Source: Psychroserpens sp041224425 (GTDB lineage: Bacteria > Bacteroidota > Bacteroidia > Flavobacteriales > Flavobacteriaceae). From it: 64,000 nucleotides of DNA. The notes under the pieces were generated by a model. The model had not been told where the DNA came from and did no database searches. It saw nothing but the letters and a program-made list of their open reading frames with translations. Both the position numbers and the translations under genes were made by a program. The stretch is taken from the NCBI RefSeq assembly GCF_041224425.1, contig NZ_JBGFGL010000085.1, positions 62,001-126,000 of the forward strand. The letters run 5' to 3'. How positions within the stretch are numbered: position 1 is the first letter of the stretch; every line of letters starts with the position of its first letter. Positions 8,458 through 17,140 of this stretch are shown here, in pieces.

Positions 8458-8977
8458 AAATATCTTCTTCAAAGACATCAATGATTTTATCGGTTCCCTT
8501 AAAAAATGACAAACCAATTTTAATGGTATTTGGTCTACAGCCTGCTAAAAATTTATCATAAAATCCTTTACCATAGCCAACACGATGTCCTGAGTCATCA
8601 AAGGCTAACAATGGAATGAAAACGACATCAATCCGGTTGGTGTCAATTGTAATTCCTGATACTGGTTCGGGAATGTGCCATTTGTTAGGTTTTATTTTGG
8701 TGCTATCGGTTAGAAGGTAATGGGTCATTTCCAATGTTGAAAAATCGCTTTTCGATAGCACGATATGTTTATCCTTACCAGATAAAATATTCAGTATATA
8801 ATCTGTATTGACCTCATTTAGTTCTTTAATGGATAAAAACACATGATAAAATTCGAAGTCCCAAATAGGCAATCGCAGTAACTGATTGGCAATTTGCAAA
8901 CTAAAATCCTCAATTTGCGATTGGGTTAAATTCTTACGAAGTAGTTTATAGGCCTTTCTTAATTCAGACTTCGTCAT
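8414..8977 (-). CDS. 5-formyltetrahydrofolate cyclo-ligase
   Basis: 187 residues. The enzyme (MTHFS/YgfA family) converts 5-formyl-THF to 5,10-methenyl-THF using ATP. The diagnostic C-terminal motif is present: PLLAFD followed by GHRVGYGKGFYD, with basic N-terminal helices (MTKSELRKAYKLLRKNL). It is the last gene of a four-gene minus-strand operon; its start overlaps the aspartoacylase-like gene by 14 bases, so the two are probably translationally coupled. Its 3' end overlaps lspA convergently by 44 bases; both C termini look conserved, so the overlap is likely real. Confidence 0.93.
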   Translation of the reverse strand: MTKSELRKAYKLLRKNLTQSQIEDFSLQIANQLLRLPIWDFEFYHVFLSIKELNEVNTDYILNILSGKDKHIVLSKSDFSTLEMTHYLLTDSTKIKPNKWHIPEPVSGITIDTNRIDVVFIPLLAFDDSGHRVGYGKGFYDKFLAGCRPNTIKIGLSFFKGTDKIIDVFEEDISMDYCVTPEKIYRF

Positions 8978-9941
8978 ATTTTAATCGTGTTGAAATATGA
9001 AAAATAGCATCACCTTGATATATGATTGGAGATTCGTTTATATTGAATATATAACCATTGTTAGGTGCTTTAACAGCATGATTGAAACTCCCATAAGGAT
9101 CCGTAATATGACCTAAAACGTCTCCTTTCTTTACCACGCTGTTTATTGACACAGTAGATTTAAACATTCCAGAGTATCGGGCTCTAATCCACTTACTATT
9201 CAGAACATAAACACAATTTTTCTTAGGCTTAGAAACTTTAAACTTACTTCTTAGCATACCTAAGTGGTGAAGCACGCGTTTTGCACCATTGACACCAGTA
9301 TTGGTTATTGTTGAGTTTATATGGAAGGACTTTCCGCCTTCGAAAAGAAGTGCAGGAATACCTAGATTATAGCAAGTTTTTCTAAAGGATTTATTGATGT
9401 TTTTTGAATATAGTACAAAAGGAGCACCAAAAATTTTAGCGAGTTCATCAAGGTTTTTTTCGCCTTTCATGATTCTGATTTGAGCTGCATTGAATCGGTC
9501 AGCACCACCAGTATGGAAATCCATAACCAAATTAGCATGTGGTAAAATTTCAGTGACTAATTTAAAAGCAACTCGACTAGCTAAAGAACCACCCTGAATA
9601 CCAGGAAATACACGGTTGAGGTCTCGACCGTCAGGAAATTCACGATCCATGTGTATAAATCCGAAAACATTAATTACTGGAACACAAATGATGGTCCCTT
9701 TTTTGGGTTTGTTTATTCCTTTGGAAATAATTTGTCTTACAATCTCAACGCCATTAACTTCATCACCATGAATTCCAGCGGTAATCAAAACCGTAGGTCC
9801 AGGTTTTTTAGAGCGCTCAATAATGACAGGAACATCAATTCTGTTTTGCGTATGTAGTTTTGCTACATTAAAACTGACATTCGCACTTTCGCCAAGAGCT
9901 ACTTTTTTTCCTAAGATTTCTAAAACGTCCTTTTCACTCAT
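8964..9941 (-). CDS. Succinylglutamate desuccinylase/aspartoacylase-family metallohydrolase
   Basis: 325 residues, M14-like zinc hydrolase of the AstE/AspA family, which cleaves N-acyl amino acids or related amides. Zinc ligands are visible as H58 and E61 in GIHGDEVNG and H143 in DFHTGG; LLFEGG (about residue 215) carries the likely general-base Glu. The C terminus (about 240-325) is a beta-rich, barrel-sandwich-like domain (VKAPNNGYIFNI). The ATG follows the RimK stop directly (TAAATG in the mRNA), so it is co-translated with the ATP-grasp ligase. The natural substrate is unknown; context suggests it trims or recycles something made by the RimK-like enzyme. Confidence 0.88.
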   Translation of the reverse strand: MSEKDVLEILGKKVALGESANVSFNVAKLHTQNRIDVPVIIERSKKPGPTVLITAGIHGDEVNGVEIVRQIISKGINKPKKGTIICVPVINVFGFIHMDREFPDGRDLNRVFPGIQGGSLASRVAFKLVTEILPHANLVMDFHTGGADRFNAAQIRIMKGEKNLDELAKIFGAPFVLYSKNINKSFRKTCYNLGIPALLFEGGKSFHINSTITNTGVNGAKRVLHHLGMLRSKFKVSKPKKNCVYVLNSKWIRARYSGMFKSTVSINSVVKKGDVLGHITDPYGSFNHAVKAPNNGYIFNINESPIIYQGDAIFHISTRLKYDEV

Positions 9942-10817
9942 TTACTTTCTATTGCGTTCAATAAATGTAATAATGGCCCTAGCGATATTTTTTCCTGTAG
10001 ATCCTTCAATACCTTCAAGTCCAGGAGTGGAGTTTACTTCCAAGAGTAAAGGCCCTCTACTTGATTGGAGCATATCAACACCACAAACAGGAAGTTTTAA
10101 AACTTTTGAAGCTTTCATGGCAAGACCTAATTCAGCGGCATTTAATTTTATGATTTCGGCTTTTCCACCACGATGGAGATTAGAGCGAAATTCACCTTCT
10201 TTACTTTGACGTTTCATGGCGCCTACTACTTGCCCATCAACAACCAACGCTCTGATATCGGCACCTTTGGCTTCCTTTATGAACTCTTGAACGATAACCC
10301 TTGCTTGTAAACCATTGAAAGCTTCAAGTACGGATTCAGCAGCATTTTTTGTTTCAGCCAAGACCACACCAAGACCTTGGGTGCCTTCCAAAAGTTTGAT
10401 AATAACAGGTGTTCCTCCAACGTGTTCAATAACCTCTACAACATCTCGGGAATAGTTTGTGAATACCGTTTTTGGCATTCCTATTCCTGCTTTCGTTAAG
10501 CGTTGCAAGCTTCTAAGCTTATCTCTAGATCTTTGAATGGCATCAGATGTGACAATGGTAAAAACGCCCATCATCTCAAATTGTCTCACAACAGCGCAAC
10601 CAAAAAAAGTAATTGAAGCACCTATTCTAGGGATAATTGCATCAACATAGTCTAGATAGCGATCTTTATAGTAGATCGTTGGTTTTTCCTTTTCAATAAT
10701 GATATCACATTTTAGAGGATCAATAACTTCCATGTGATGACCTCTGTCTTCACCTTCTTGGATCAAACGTTGGGTAGAATATAAACTGGCGTTTCTAGAT
10801 AGAATAACTATGTTCAT
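9942..10817 (-). CDS. rimK: RimK-family ATP-grasp amino-acid ligase
   Basis: 291 residues from the ATG at 10817 (MNIVILSRNASLYSTQRLI), which is the usual RimK N terminus; the longer frame to 10856 is not needed. RimK proteins add glutamates to the C terminus of ribosomal protein S6 or make short poly-glutamate chains. Features: IPRIGASIT near residue 66, the ATP-grasp segment IIKLLEGTQGLGVVLAE, EFIKEAKGADIRALVVDG and the metal-binding LLEVNSTPGLEGIE. Its start overlaps the upstream retropepsin-like gene by 23 bases and its stop abuts the aspartoacylase-like gene. The substrate here may be S6 or another acceptor; the gene context differs from E. coli rimK. Confidence 0.92.
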   Translation of the reverse strand: MNIVILSRNASLYSTQRLIQEGEDRGHHMEVIDPLKCDIIIEKEKPTIYYKDRYLDYVDAIIPRIGASITFFGCAVVRQFEMMGVFTIVTSDAIQRSRDKLRSLQRLTKAGIGMPKTVFTNYSRDVVEVIEHVGGTPVIIKLLEGTQGLGVVLAETKNAAESVLEAFNGLQARVIVQEFIKEAKGADIRALVVDGQVVGAMKRQSKEGEFRSNLHRGGKAEIIKLNAAELGLAMKASKVLKLPVCGVDMLQSSRGPLLLEVNSTPGLEGIEGSTGKNIARAIITFIERNRK

Positions 10818-11235
10818 GCATTGTGTTTTTAAATGATACGTTTTCCAGATTGACATCTACCAAAAACTTCTTACTGAGAAATTGCCTTCCAATCAGTACG
10901 GGAAATTTCATATCATCTCTAGTGCTTAAAGTTAAGTTAATCTTATATGTTTTACCAAAGAATATGACTTCAGATTTGATTTTGTAACGGTTTTCCCTAA
11001 AACCATTGCTGCTTTTTACATCTGTTAAAGAAAACTCCTCGAACACTATAGGTTCACTTTTAAAGTTGGAATGGCCAAAACTTTCAAAGGTGCAAATGAG
11101 CTTATTGTCCACTTCTTCAATATTCGAGCAATGTATGGCTGAGGTATAAGCTCCTGTATCAATCTTTACAGGAACTTGTTTGAGATTTAGTTTAGGGAAG
11201 TCAATAATATCAACTCTTCCCAAGATTTTTTTCAT
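10795..11235 (-). CDS. Retropepsin-like putative protease (RimK-associated, PF05618/DUF785 type)
   Basis: 146 residues with the aspartyl-protease motif DTGA at 26-29 inside VKIDTGAYTSAIHC, and the second retropepsin-like block VLIGRQFL near residue 120. The family has been annotated as an ATP-dependent zinc protease, but the visible fold signature is pepsin/retropepsin. It is the first gene of the operon with RimK, the aspartoacylase-like enzyme and the cyclo-ligase, and overlaps rimK by 23 bases. No signal peptide is seen, so it is probably cytoplasmic. Linked RimK and DUF785 genes are known from comparative genomics of amidoligases; the target is not established. Confidence 0.85.
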   Translation of the reverse strand: MKKILGRVDIIDFPKLNLKQVPVKIDTGAYTSAIHCSNIEEVDNKLICTFESFGHSNFKSEPIVFEEFSLTDVKSSNGFRENRYKIKSEVIFFGKTYKINLTLSTRDDMKFPVLIGRQFLSKKFLVDVNLENVSFKNTMHEHSYSI

Positions 11236-11346
11236 CGTTGTAATGGTTTAAAAAAAGTGGCGCAAAGTAGTTAAATGAATGCGATTGAAAATTAAAATAA
11301 TATTAAATTTTACAGACTTGAAATTATGGGTTTCATTCGTAAACAC

Positions 11347-11354
11347 TAACTTTG
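11347..11354 (+). promoter_or_regulatory. Predicted -7 promoter box of uvrC
   Basis: TAACTTTG matches the Bacteroidota TAnnTTTG box exactly and ends five bases before the uvrC ATG. Transcription would then start at or beside the start codon. No clear TTTG box at -33 is seen. Confidence 0.5.
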
Positions 11355-11359
11355 ATATT

Positions 11360-13156
11360 ATGGAAAAACCCGCTCTCGATATCCAATTAAAAACAGTGCC
11401 TCAAGAACCTGGAGTGTATCAATATTATGATGCTGACGGTAAGCTTATTTACGTTGGGAAGGCCAAAAACCTCAAAAAGAGAGTGAGTTCCTATTTTACC
11501 AAAACTCACGATAATGGTCGAACACGTGTTATGGTAAAGAAAATTGCCTCGATAAAGCATATCGTTGTTGAAACAGAGAAGGATGCTTTATTATTAGAGA
11601 ATAATCTGATTAAAAAATACAAGCCGCGTTATAATGTGATGCTTAAAGATGACAAATCCTATCCATGGATTTGTATTAAAAAAGAGCGATTTCCAAGAGT
11701 GTTTCCAACACGTCGTGTTATCAAGGATGGTTCCGAATATTTTGGTCCATATACAAGTATGAAAACAGTTCATACATTATTAGACCTTATAAAAGGATTG
11801 TATAGCTTAAGAACTTGTAATTATAACCTATCAAAAGAAAAAGTTGAATCAGGTAAATATAAGGTGTGTTTAGAATATCATTTGGGAAATTGTAAAGGTC
11901 CTTGTGAAGGCTTACAAAGCGAAGACGAATACAATAGGCATATTACAGTTATTAGAGAAATCATTAAAGGAAATTTTAAGGATTCTTTGTCTCAGTTTAA
12001 AACGCAAATGAAAGATTTGGCAAGTGAAATGCAGTTTGAGGAAGCACAGCGTATTAAGGAAAAGATTGAGGTTTTAGAGAATTACCAAGCAAAGTCAACC
12101 ATAGTAAATCCTAAAATCAGTAATGTGGATGTCTTCTCTATCATGAGCGATGAATCTTATGGATATGTCAATTTTTTACAGTTATCCTACGGAAGCATCA
12201 TTAGGTCGCATACTTTGGAAATAAAGAAAAAATTGGACGAATCTGACAAAGCCTTATTGGAATTGGCAATAACTGAAATTAGACAGCGCTTTAATTCCAA
12301 TTCAAAAGAAATTTACGTGCCTTTTAAAGTCGACTTGGGACAAGATGTAAAAGTTACTGTCCCTAAAGTTGGGGACAAAAAAAAGATTGTAGATTTATCC
12401 TTGAGAAATGCTAAGTACTATCGTATGGAGCGCTTTAAACAGGTAAAGATTGTCGATCCAGATCGCCACGCTAATCGAATTATGGCTCAAATGAAAGCCG
12501 ATTTAAGATTGTCTGAAGAACCGCGACATATTGAATGTTTTGACAATTCCAATATTCAAGGCACTAACCCTGTAGCTGCATGTGTGGTATTTAAAGATGG
12601 GAAACCCAGTAAAAAGGATTATAGGCATTTTAATATCAAAACTGTCGAAGGACCAGATGATTTTGCTTCTATGGAAGAAGTGGTATATCGAAGGTATAAG
12701 CGTCTTTTGGATGAACAACAGCCTTTACCACAATTAATTATTATTGACGGCGGAAAGGGACAGTTGTCTTCGGCGTTAAAAAGTCTGGAGGCCTTAAATT
12801 TGAGAGATAAAATTGCAATCATCGGGATTGCGAAACGTTTGGAAGAATTATTTTATCCAGATGATCCAATTCCTTTATATTTAGACAAGAAAAGTGAAAC
12901 CTTGAAAGTCATTCAGCATCTTAGAAACGAAGCCCATCGCTTTGGAATTGAACACCATCGCAACAGAAGAAGTAAGAGTGCACTAACTACAGAATTGGAA
13001 ACCATTCCTGGAATTGGCGAGCAAACTATTGTTTCGCTTATGAAGGCTTTTAAATCTGTTAAACGTATTTCAAATGCTTCAGAGCAAGACTTGGCTAATG
13101 TGGTTGGATCTTCAAAAGCAAAAAAAATAAAAGCCTACTATAACAATAATCAATGA
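11360..13156 (+). CDS. uvrC: Excinuclease ABC subunit C
   Basis: 598 residues from ATG 11360 (MEKPALDIQLKTVP). UvrC makes the two incisions around bulky DNA lesions in nucleotide excision repair. Domain order is normal: N-terminal GIY-YIG nuclease (GVYQYYDADGKLIYVGKAKN), a UVR segment (FEEAQRIKEKIEVLENY), the RNase H-like C-terminal nuclease (IECFDNSNIQGTNPVAACVV and IIIDGGKGQL), and a helix-hairpin-helix tail (LETIPGIGEQT). A longer frame from 11279 is unlikely because the predicted promoter lies inside it. Its stop overlaps the next ATG (ATGA), so the patatin gene is translationally coupled. Confidence 0.96.
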   Translation: MEKPALDIQLKTVPQEPGVYQYYDADGKLIYVGKAKNLKKRVSSYFTKTHDNGRTRVMVKKIASIKHIVVETEKDALLLENNLIKKYKPRYNVMLKDDKSYPWICIKKERFPRVFPTRRVIKDGSEYFGPYTSMKTVHTLLDLIKGLYSLRTCNYNLSKEKVESGKYKVCLEYHLGNCKGPCEGLQSEDEYNRHITVIREIIKGNFKDSLSQFKTQMKDLASEMQFEEAQRIKEKIEVLENYQAKSTIVNPKISNVDVFSIMSDESYGYVNFLQLSYGSIIRSHTLEIKKKLDESDKALLELAITEIRQRFNSNSKEIYVPFKVDLGQDVKVTVPKVGDKKKIVDLSLRNAKYYRMERFKQVKIVDPDRHANRIMAQMKADLRLSEEPRHIECFDNSNIQGTNPVAACVVFKDGKPSKKDYRHFNIKTVEGPDDFASMEEVVYRRYKRLLDEQQPLPQLIIIDGGKGQLSSALKSLEALNLRDKIAIIGIAKRLEELFYPDDPIPLYLDKKSETLKVIQHLRNEAHRFGIEHHRNRRSKSALTTELETIPGIGEQTIVSLMKAFKSVKRISNASEQDLANVVGSSKAKKIKAYYNNNQ

Positions 13157-15387
13157 AAAAGCTCCTAATTGTCTTATTGCTCTTTGTGTTTCCTTTGTTG
13201 GTTAAAGGACAAGATTCAACTTCGATTAAAAAACCTAAGGTTGGACTCGTGCTCAGTGGAGGTGGAGCAAAAGGTTTTGCGCATATTGGTGCACTCAAGG
13301 TTATTGATAGTCTTGGTATTAAAATAGATTATGTTGCTGGTACTAGTATGGGTGCTATTGTAGGGTCATTATATGCTTCAGGTTACTCAGGAAAACAATT
13401 AGACTCTATTTTTAAAAGTCTAGATTTTGATGCGGTTATTAATGATAACTTACCACGAGATGCAAAAACATTTTACGAGCGCGATAATGAGGAAAAGTAC
13501 GCACTAAGTCTACCATTTGATAAATTCAAGATTAAGTTGCCCTCTGCACTATCAAGAGGACAGAATGTATTCAATTTACTTACCAAACTCACACTACATG
13601 TTAGTGAGATTAATGATTTTGACCAATTGCCAATTCCGTTTTTTTGTGTGGCAACAAATGTTGAAACGGGAGAAGCGGTTATTTTAGATTCTGGAAATTT
13701 AGCTGAGTCTGTCACAGCTAGTGGCGCATTTCCATCATTATTTCAGCCAGTTATGATTGATGGACAATTATTAATCGATGGAGGTGTTGTTAACAACTAT
13801 CCTGTTGATGAACTTAGGGCCAAGGGCATGGATGTCATTGTAGGTGTTGATGTTCAGGATGGACTAAGAGATAGGACAGAACTCACTTCTGCGCCTGATG
13901 TCTTATTGCAGATCAATAATTTCAGAACTATAAATGACATGAAAATAAAATCCAAAAAAACGGATATTTATATTCATCCAGATATAAAGGACTTTACAGT
14001 TGTTTCTTTCAGTGAAGGGGAAAAAATAATTGAAAACGGAAAAGTGGCGACCTTAGAAAAGGTACCAGCATTATCTCAATTGCCTAAACATGAACGTGAG
14101 TATGTTTATGAAAATCTTGGTTTTTCAAAAGACAGTATTCAAATCAACTTAATTTCAGTTGAAGGAAAAAAAAGATATACGCGTTCCTATATTCTTGGGA
14201 AACTAAAGTTTAAAGACAATTCAAAAGTTAGCTATAAGGATTTTAATAAAGGGGTGAATAACCTAATGGCAACAAATAATTTCCAAACCTTTAAGTATCG
14301 GTTTAAAAAGTCTAAAAATAAAGACGGTTATGATCTTTATGCAGATATTAAAGAAAATGAAATCACAACTTTTATTAAGCTCGGACTTCATTACGACGAT
14401 CTTTATAAAAGTGCAGCTCTAGTGAATCTCACCAAAAAAAGGTTGCTATTTGATAATGATGTTGCATCATTGGATGTTATTTTAGGAGATAATGTGAGAT
14501 TTAATTTTGAATACTTTATCGATAAAGGATTTTATTGGAGTATTGGAATGCGTTCGAGGTATAACCAGTTTGAAAGAAGTATCAGACCCGATCTTCTAAT
14601 TGAGGACTTTCAATTAATTGGTTCTGGATTGAATAAAATTGATGTTGAACTTCAAGATCAAACCAATCAATTTTATCTTCAAACCTTGTTTAGAAAAGAT
14701 TTTGCCTTAAGTATTGGAGCTGAACACAAGCGATTAAAAATACAATCTGAAACAATAACTATTAATTCTCAAACCGATCAATTTGTTTTTGAAAGTACAG
14801 ATTATGGTAGTGTTTTTGGAACCTTAATGCTTGACACTTATGACAATAAGTATTTTCCAAAAAGAGGGTTGTTATTTGATGGTGACTTTCATTGGTATTT
14901 AATGGCTTCAGATTTCAATCAAGACTTTGAACCATTCTCTATCGCTAAGGCTAAAATGGGATATGCATTCAGTGTTTCCGATAAATTATCCTTTAATTTA
15001 ACTACCGAAGGCGGTTTTAAGATTGGTGAGAATAATACCAATACTTTAGACTTTGCACTTGGAGGCTATGGGAATGATTTTATAAATAATTTTATTCCTT
15101 TCTATGGATACGATTTCATTTCACTCATAGGGAATAGTTATGTTAAAACCTATATAGGAGCTGATTATGAAGTCTTCAAAAAGCATCATATCACCTTGGA
15201 AGGTAATTGGGCCAATGTTGACAATGGAATTTTTGAATCAGGTGAATGGTTTACTCTTCCTGATTACAGAGGCTATGCACTAGGATATGGAGTTGAAACT
15301 TTTTTGGGTCCAATACAAGCTAAAGTGTCTTACTCGCCTGAGGCAGGTAAAAGCATTTGGTTTTTTAACATCGGATTTTGGTTTTGA
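13153..15387 (+). CDS. Patatin-like phospholipase fused to an outer-membrane beta-barrel
   Basis: 744 residues. After a signal peptide (cleavage near residue 20) comes a patatin domain: oxyanion loop SGGGAKG (35-41), nucleophile elbow GTSMG with Ser65, and the dyad Asp209 in DGG. A short POTRA-like region follows (about 320-400, LGKLKFKDNSKVSYKDF), then a BamA/Omp85-type 16-strand barrel ending in FFNIGFWF with the terminal Phe expected for BAM substrates. The architecture resembles PlpD-type (type Vd) secreted phospholipases; in Bacteroidota the passenger is thought to remain attached. The start overlaps the uvrC stop by four bases. The 3' end overlaps the convergent lipoprotein gene by 58 bases. 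Confidence 0.93.
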   Translation: MKKLLIVLLLFVFPLLVKGQDSTSIKKPKVGLVLSGGGAKGFAHIGALKVIDSLGIKIDYVAGTSMGAIVGSLYASGYSGKQLDSIFKSLDFDAVINDNLPRDAKTFYERDNEEKYALSLPFDKFKIKLPSALSRGQNVFNLLTKLTLHVSEINDFDQLPIPFFCVATNVETGEAVILDSGNLAESVTASGAFPSLFQPVMIDGQLLIDGGVVNNYPVDELRAKGMDVIVGVDVQDGLRDRTELTSAPDVLLQINNFRTINDMKIKSKKTDIYIHPDIKDFTVVSFSEGEKIIENGKVATLEKVPALSQLPKHEREYVYENLGFSKDSIQINLISVEGKKRYTRSYILGKLKFKDNSKVSYKDFNKGVNNLMATNNFQTFKYRFKKSKNKDGYDLYADIKENEITTFIKLGLHYDDLYKSAALVNLTKKRLLFDNDVASLDVILGDNVRFNFEYFIDKGFYWSIGMRSRYNQFERSIRPDLLIEDFQLIGSGLNKIDVELQDQTNQFYLQTLFRKDFALSIGAEHKRLKIQSETITINSQTDQFVFESTDYGSVFGTLMLDTYDNKYFPKRGLLFDGDFHWYLMASDFNQDFEPFSIAKAKMGYAFSVSDKLSFNLTTEGGFKIGENNTNTLDFALGGYGNDFINNFIPFYGYDFISLIGNSYVKTYIGADYEVFKKHHITLEGNWANVDNGIFESGEWFTLPDYRGYALGYGVETFLGPIQAKVSYSPEAGKSIWFFNIGFWF

Positions 15388-15953
15388 TCTTTGATGTAAT
15401 GATTGTCCACACTAAGTATGATATAATCTTTGTTTTGTGAACGAACCTCTTCAATTAATTTTAGAATGTCATTGTTGAACCTACCACGTTTATAAGTAAA
15501 AAGAAAAACAGCAGTGTCTTCTTCAAAATCTAAATTAACGCCTTGTTTACTGAAAGTTATATAAGCGTAGTTTACAATTCTACAATCCTTAGGGCTTTCG
15601 GTATGCATGTCATTAGATTTCAAGGCATTCAAGACCGAACCATAGCAACTGGTGTCAATTCCTGAATTTAAACCGTCTGCTACAAGTTTGCCTTTATTGA
15701 TAGTTCCATAGTAATAACCAAAAGATTTACCTGAAAATTCCTCCATTAAATTAAATAAATTATCATTCTCCACTAAATAAAATTTATCGGTGTCTAATTT
15801 GGTTTTTCTTTCGACAAAGCTTTTGTAGTCCTCAAGACTGTCAAAATATTTGTCTTTATCAACACCATAAATAAACTTTAAAGTGGGTTGGCAGCCTACA
15901 AAAATTAAAGAGAGTAATATACTAAGGCTTACAAGTAGCAAACGGTTTGTCAT
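15330..15953 (-). CDS. Putative lipoprotein, unknown function
   Basis: 207 residues with a lipoprotein signal (lipobox FVGC, Cys near residue 21). The mature part is mixed alpha/beta with no motif I recognise; it has only two further Cys (in DTSCYGS and KDCRIV), which could form a disulfide. Its last 58 bases run antisense into the 3' end of the patatin gene. It is the last of three minus-strand genes for exported proteins (nine bases after the gene at 15963). Confidence is in the reading frame and export, not in a function. Confidence 0.65.
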   Translation of the reverse strand: MTNRLLLVSLSILLSLIFVGCQPTLKFIYGVDKDKYFDSLEDYKSFVERKTKLDTDKFYLVENDNLFNLMEEFSGKSFGYYYGTINKGKLVADGLNSGIDTSCYGSVLNALKSNDMHTESPKDCRIVNYAYITFSKQGVNLDFEEDTAVFLFTYKRGRFNNDILKLIEEVRSQNKDYIILSVDNHYIKDQNQNPMLKNQMLLPASGE

Positions 15954-15962
15954 AACACTTAT

Positions 15963-16502
15963 TTATTGAAAATTAACAGATACGATAATTTCGCTTCCTT
16001 CAACTCTTGAAGGATAATCCCCTGGAATCAAAGTTACTCCATTGGTGATATAGATGTTTTCGTCGTCATCCACATTAAAGATAGCAAAATCTTCTAAGGT
16101 ATTGCCATCGAGACCTACTAACTCAATTGGAAAATAAAAGTCCACGATTTTATCTCCTTTGTTTATAAGACCTGCAACGGTGGTTCTTTCTTCAATTTGG
16201 TCTACATTCGAGAGACTTATAGTTTTAACCACAGCTCCGTTATAGTTGTCTACACAATGCACTTGCCATTCTGGATCAGTAAAGCAAAACCAAAATCCTC
16301 TTTCACAATCATATTTTGGTCTCTTAAATCGAAATGAACTGAATTGGTAATGTAGTACCGCATGACTATTAGGCGGACACTCAGGTAGTCTCGCACTGGT
16401 TTGACTTGAATTTTCGTTGACAGGTATGATTTCCTCATTATTGTCCTTTGAACAGGATAAAGAAAGAAAAGCCACACATAAAAAAGCAATATAAATTTTC
16501 AT
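15963..16502 (-). CDS. Putative lipoprotein, unknown function
   Basis: 179 residues with a lipoprotein signal (LSLSC, Cys17, followed by SKDNNEE, an acidic +2 region typical of surface lipoproteins in Bacteroidota). A central Cys-containing block (PECPPNSH, KYDCERGFWFC, VHCVD) may form disulfides. The second half looks like a beta domain (IVDFYFPIELVGLDGNTLEDF). No family recognised. It sits in a cluster with another lipoprotein and a T9SS substrate. Confidence 0.65.
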   Translation of the reverse strand: MKIYIAFLCVAFLSLSCSKDNNEEIIPVNENSSQTSARLPECPPNSHAVLHYQFSSFRFKRPKYDCERGFWFCFTDPEWQVHCVDNYNGAVVKTISLSNVDQIEERTTVAGLINKGDKIVDFYFPIELVGLDGNTLEDFAIFNVDDDENIYITNGVTLIPGDYPSRVEGSEIIVSVNFQ

Positions 16503-16552
16503 GATTTCTAAATTTTGAACTTATAAGCCTAGCCTATAAGCTGGTTAGTGAT

Positions 16553-17140
16553 TTAATTTTTGATTATTTTTTGTGAGAATTTCTGGTTATCCTCTTCATA
16601 GGTTACCAAATACATTCCATCAGGATAAGCCGAAAGATCAATGACATACCCTTTATCAGACTTTTGAATGACGGCATTTTTAAGAGGTCTTCCGTCAACT
16701 AAAGAAATCAAGGAGATTTTTCTCTCTAGATTATCCTTTTTTGTTTTAAGTGTGAATAATCCTTTGCTTGGGTTTGGAAACACCAATGCTATGTCTTGAC
16801 CTTCAAATGTAGGAGCATCACCCAATAACTCTAGTGGCATAAATAGGTTGTCCATAGACATGCCTTCATCGGCAAGACGTTCACTGTTACAACCTTGAGA
16901 CTGTAAGGTTAATGTTAGTTGTCCTCCTATGACTTGTCCGTTCTCGTCACAAAGGTTTGCGGTTCCTACAACTGTAACGCAGATTTTTGAAAAGTCAAAA
17001 CCTTGTTCTTCTCCTTCTTGGCTATAACCTATTGATCCACTAGCTGAAATACTTAAGATTCTAACATTGCAAATACTAACTCCTTGAGCATTTAAATGAA
17101 CACCTATTAATAAAATAAGTACTGTAATAATGTTTTTCAT
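16553..17140 (-). CDS. Secreted protein with T9SS C-terminal sorting domain
   Basis: 195 residues: signal peptide (MKNIITVLILLIGVHLNAQ), a roughly 90-residue domain of unknown type with four or five Cys, then a type A T9SS sorting domain beginning ALVFPNPSKGLF at about residue 122 and ending FSQKIIKN. Such tails direct proteins through the type IX secretion system to the cell surface. The motif PNPxxG and the closing K-rich strand are clear. It is the first gene of the minus-strand trio and is divergent from hmgA across a 430-base gap that must hold its promoter. Confidence 0.8.
   Translation of the reverse strand: MKNIITVLILLIGVHLNAQGVSICNVRILSISASGSIGYSQEGEEQGFDFSKICVTVVGTANLCDENGQVIGGQLTLTLQSQGCNSERLADEGMSMDNLFMPLELLGDAPTFEGQDIALVFPNPSKGLFTLKTKKDNLERKISLISLVDGRPLKNAVIQKSDKGYVIDLSAYPDGMYLVTYEEDNQKFSQKIIKN

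Noticed and set aside
9823..10209. 128-codon ORF antisense to the aspartoacylase-like and rimK genes
   Set aside because: Both sense genes are certain; the antisense product has low-complexity hydrophobic composition typical of shadow frames.
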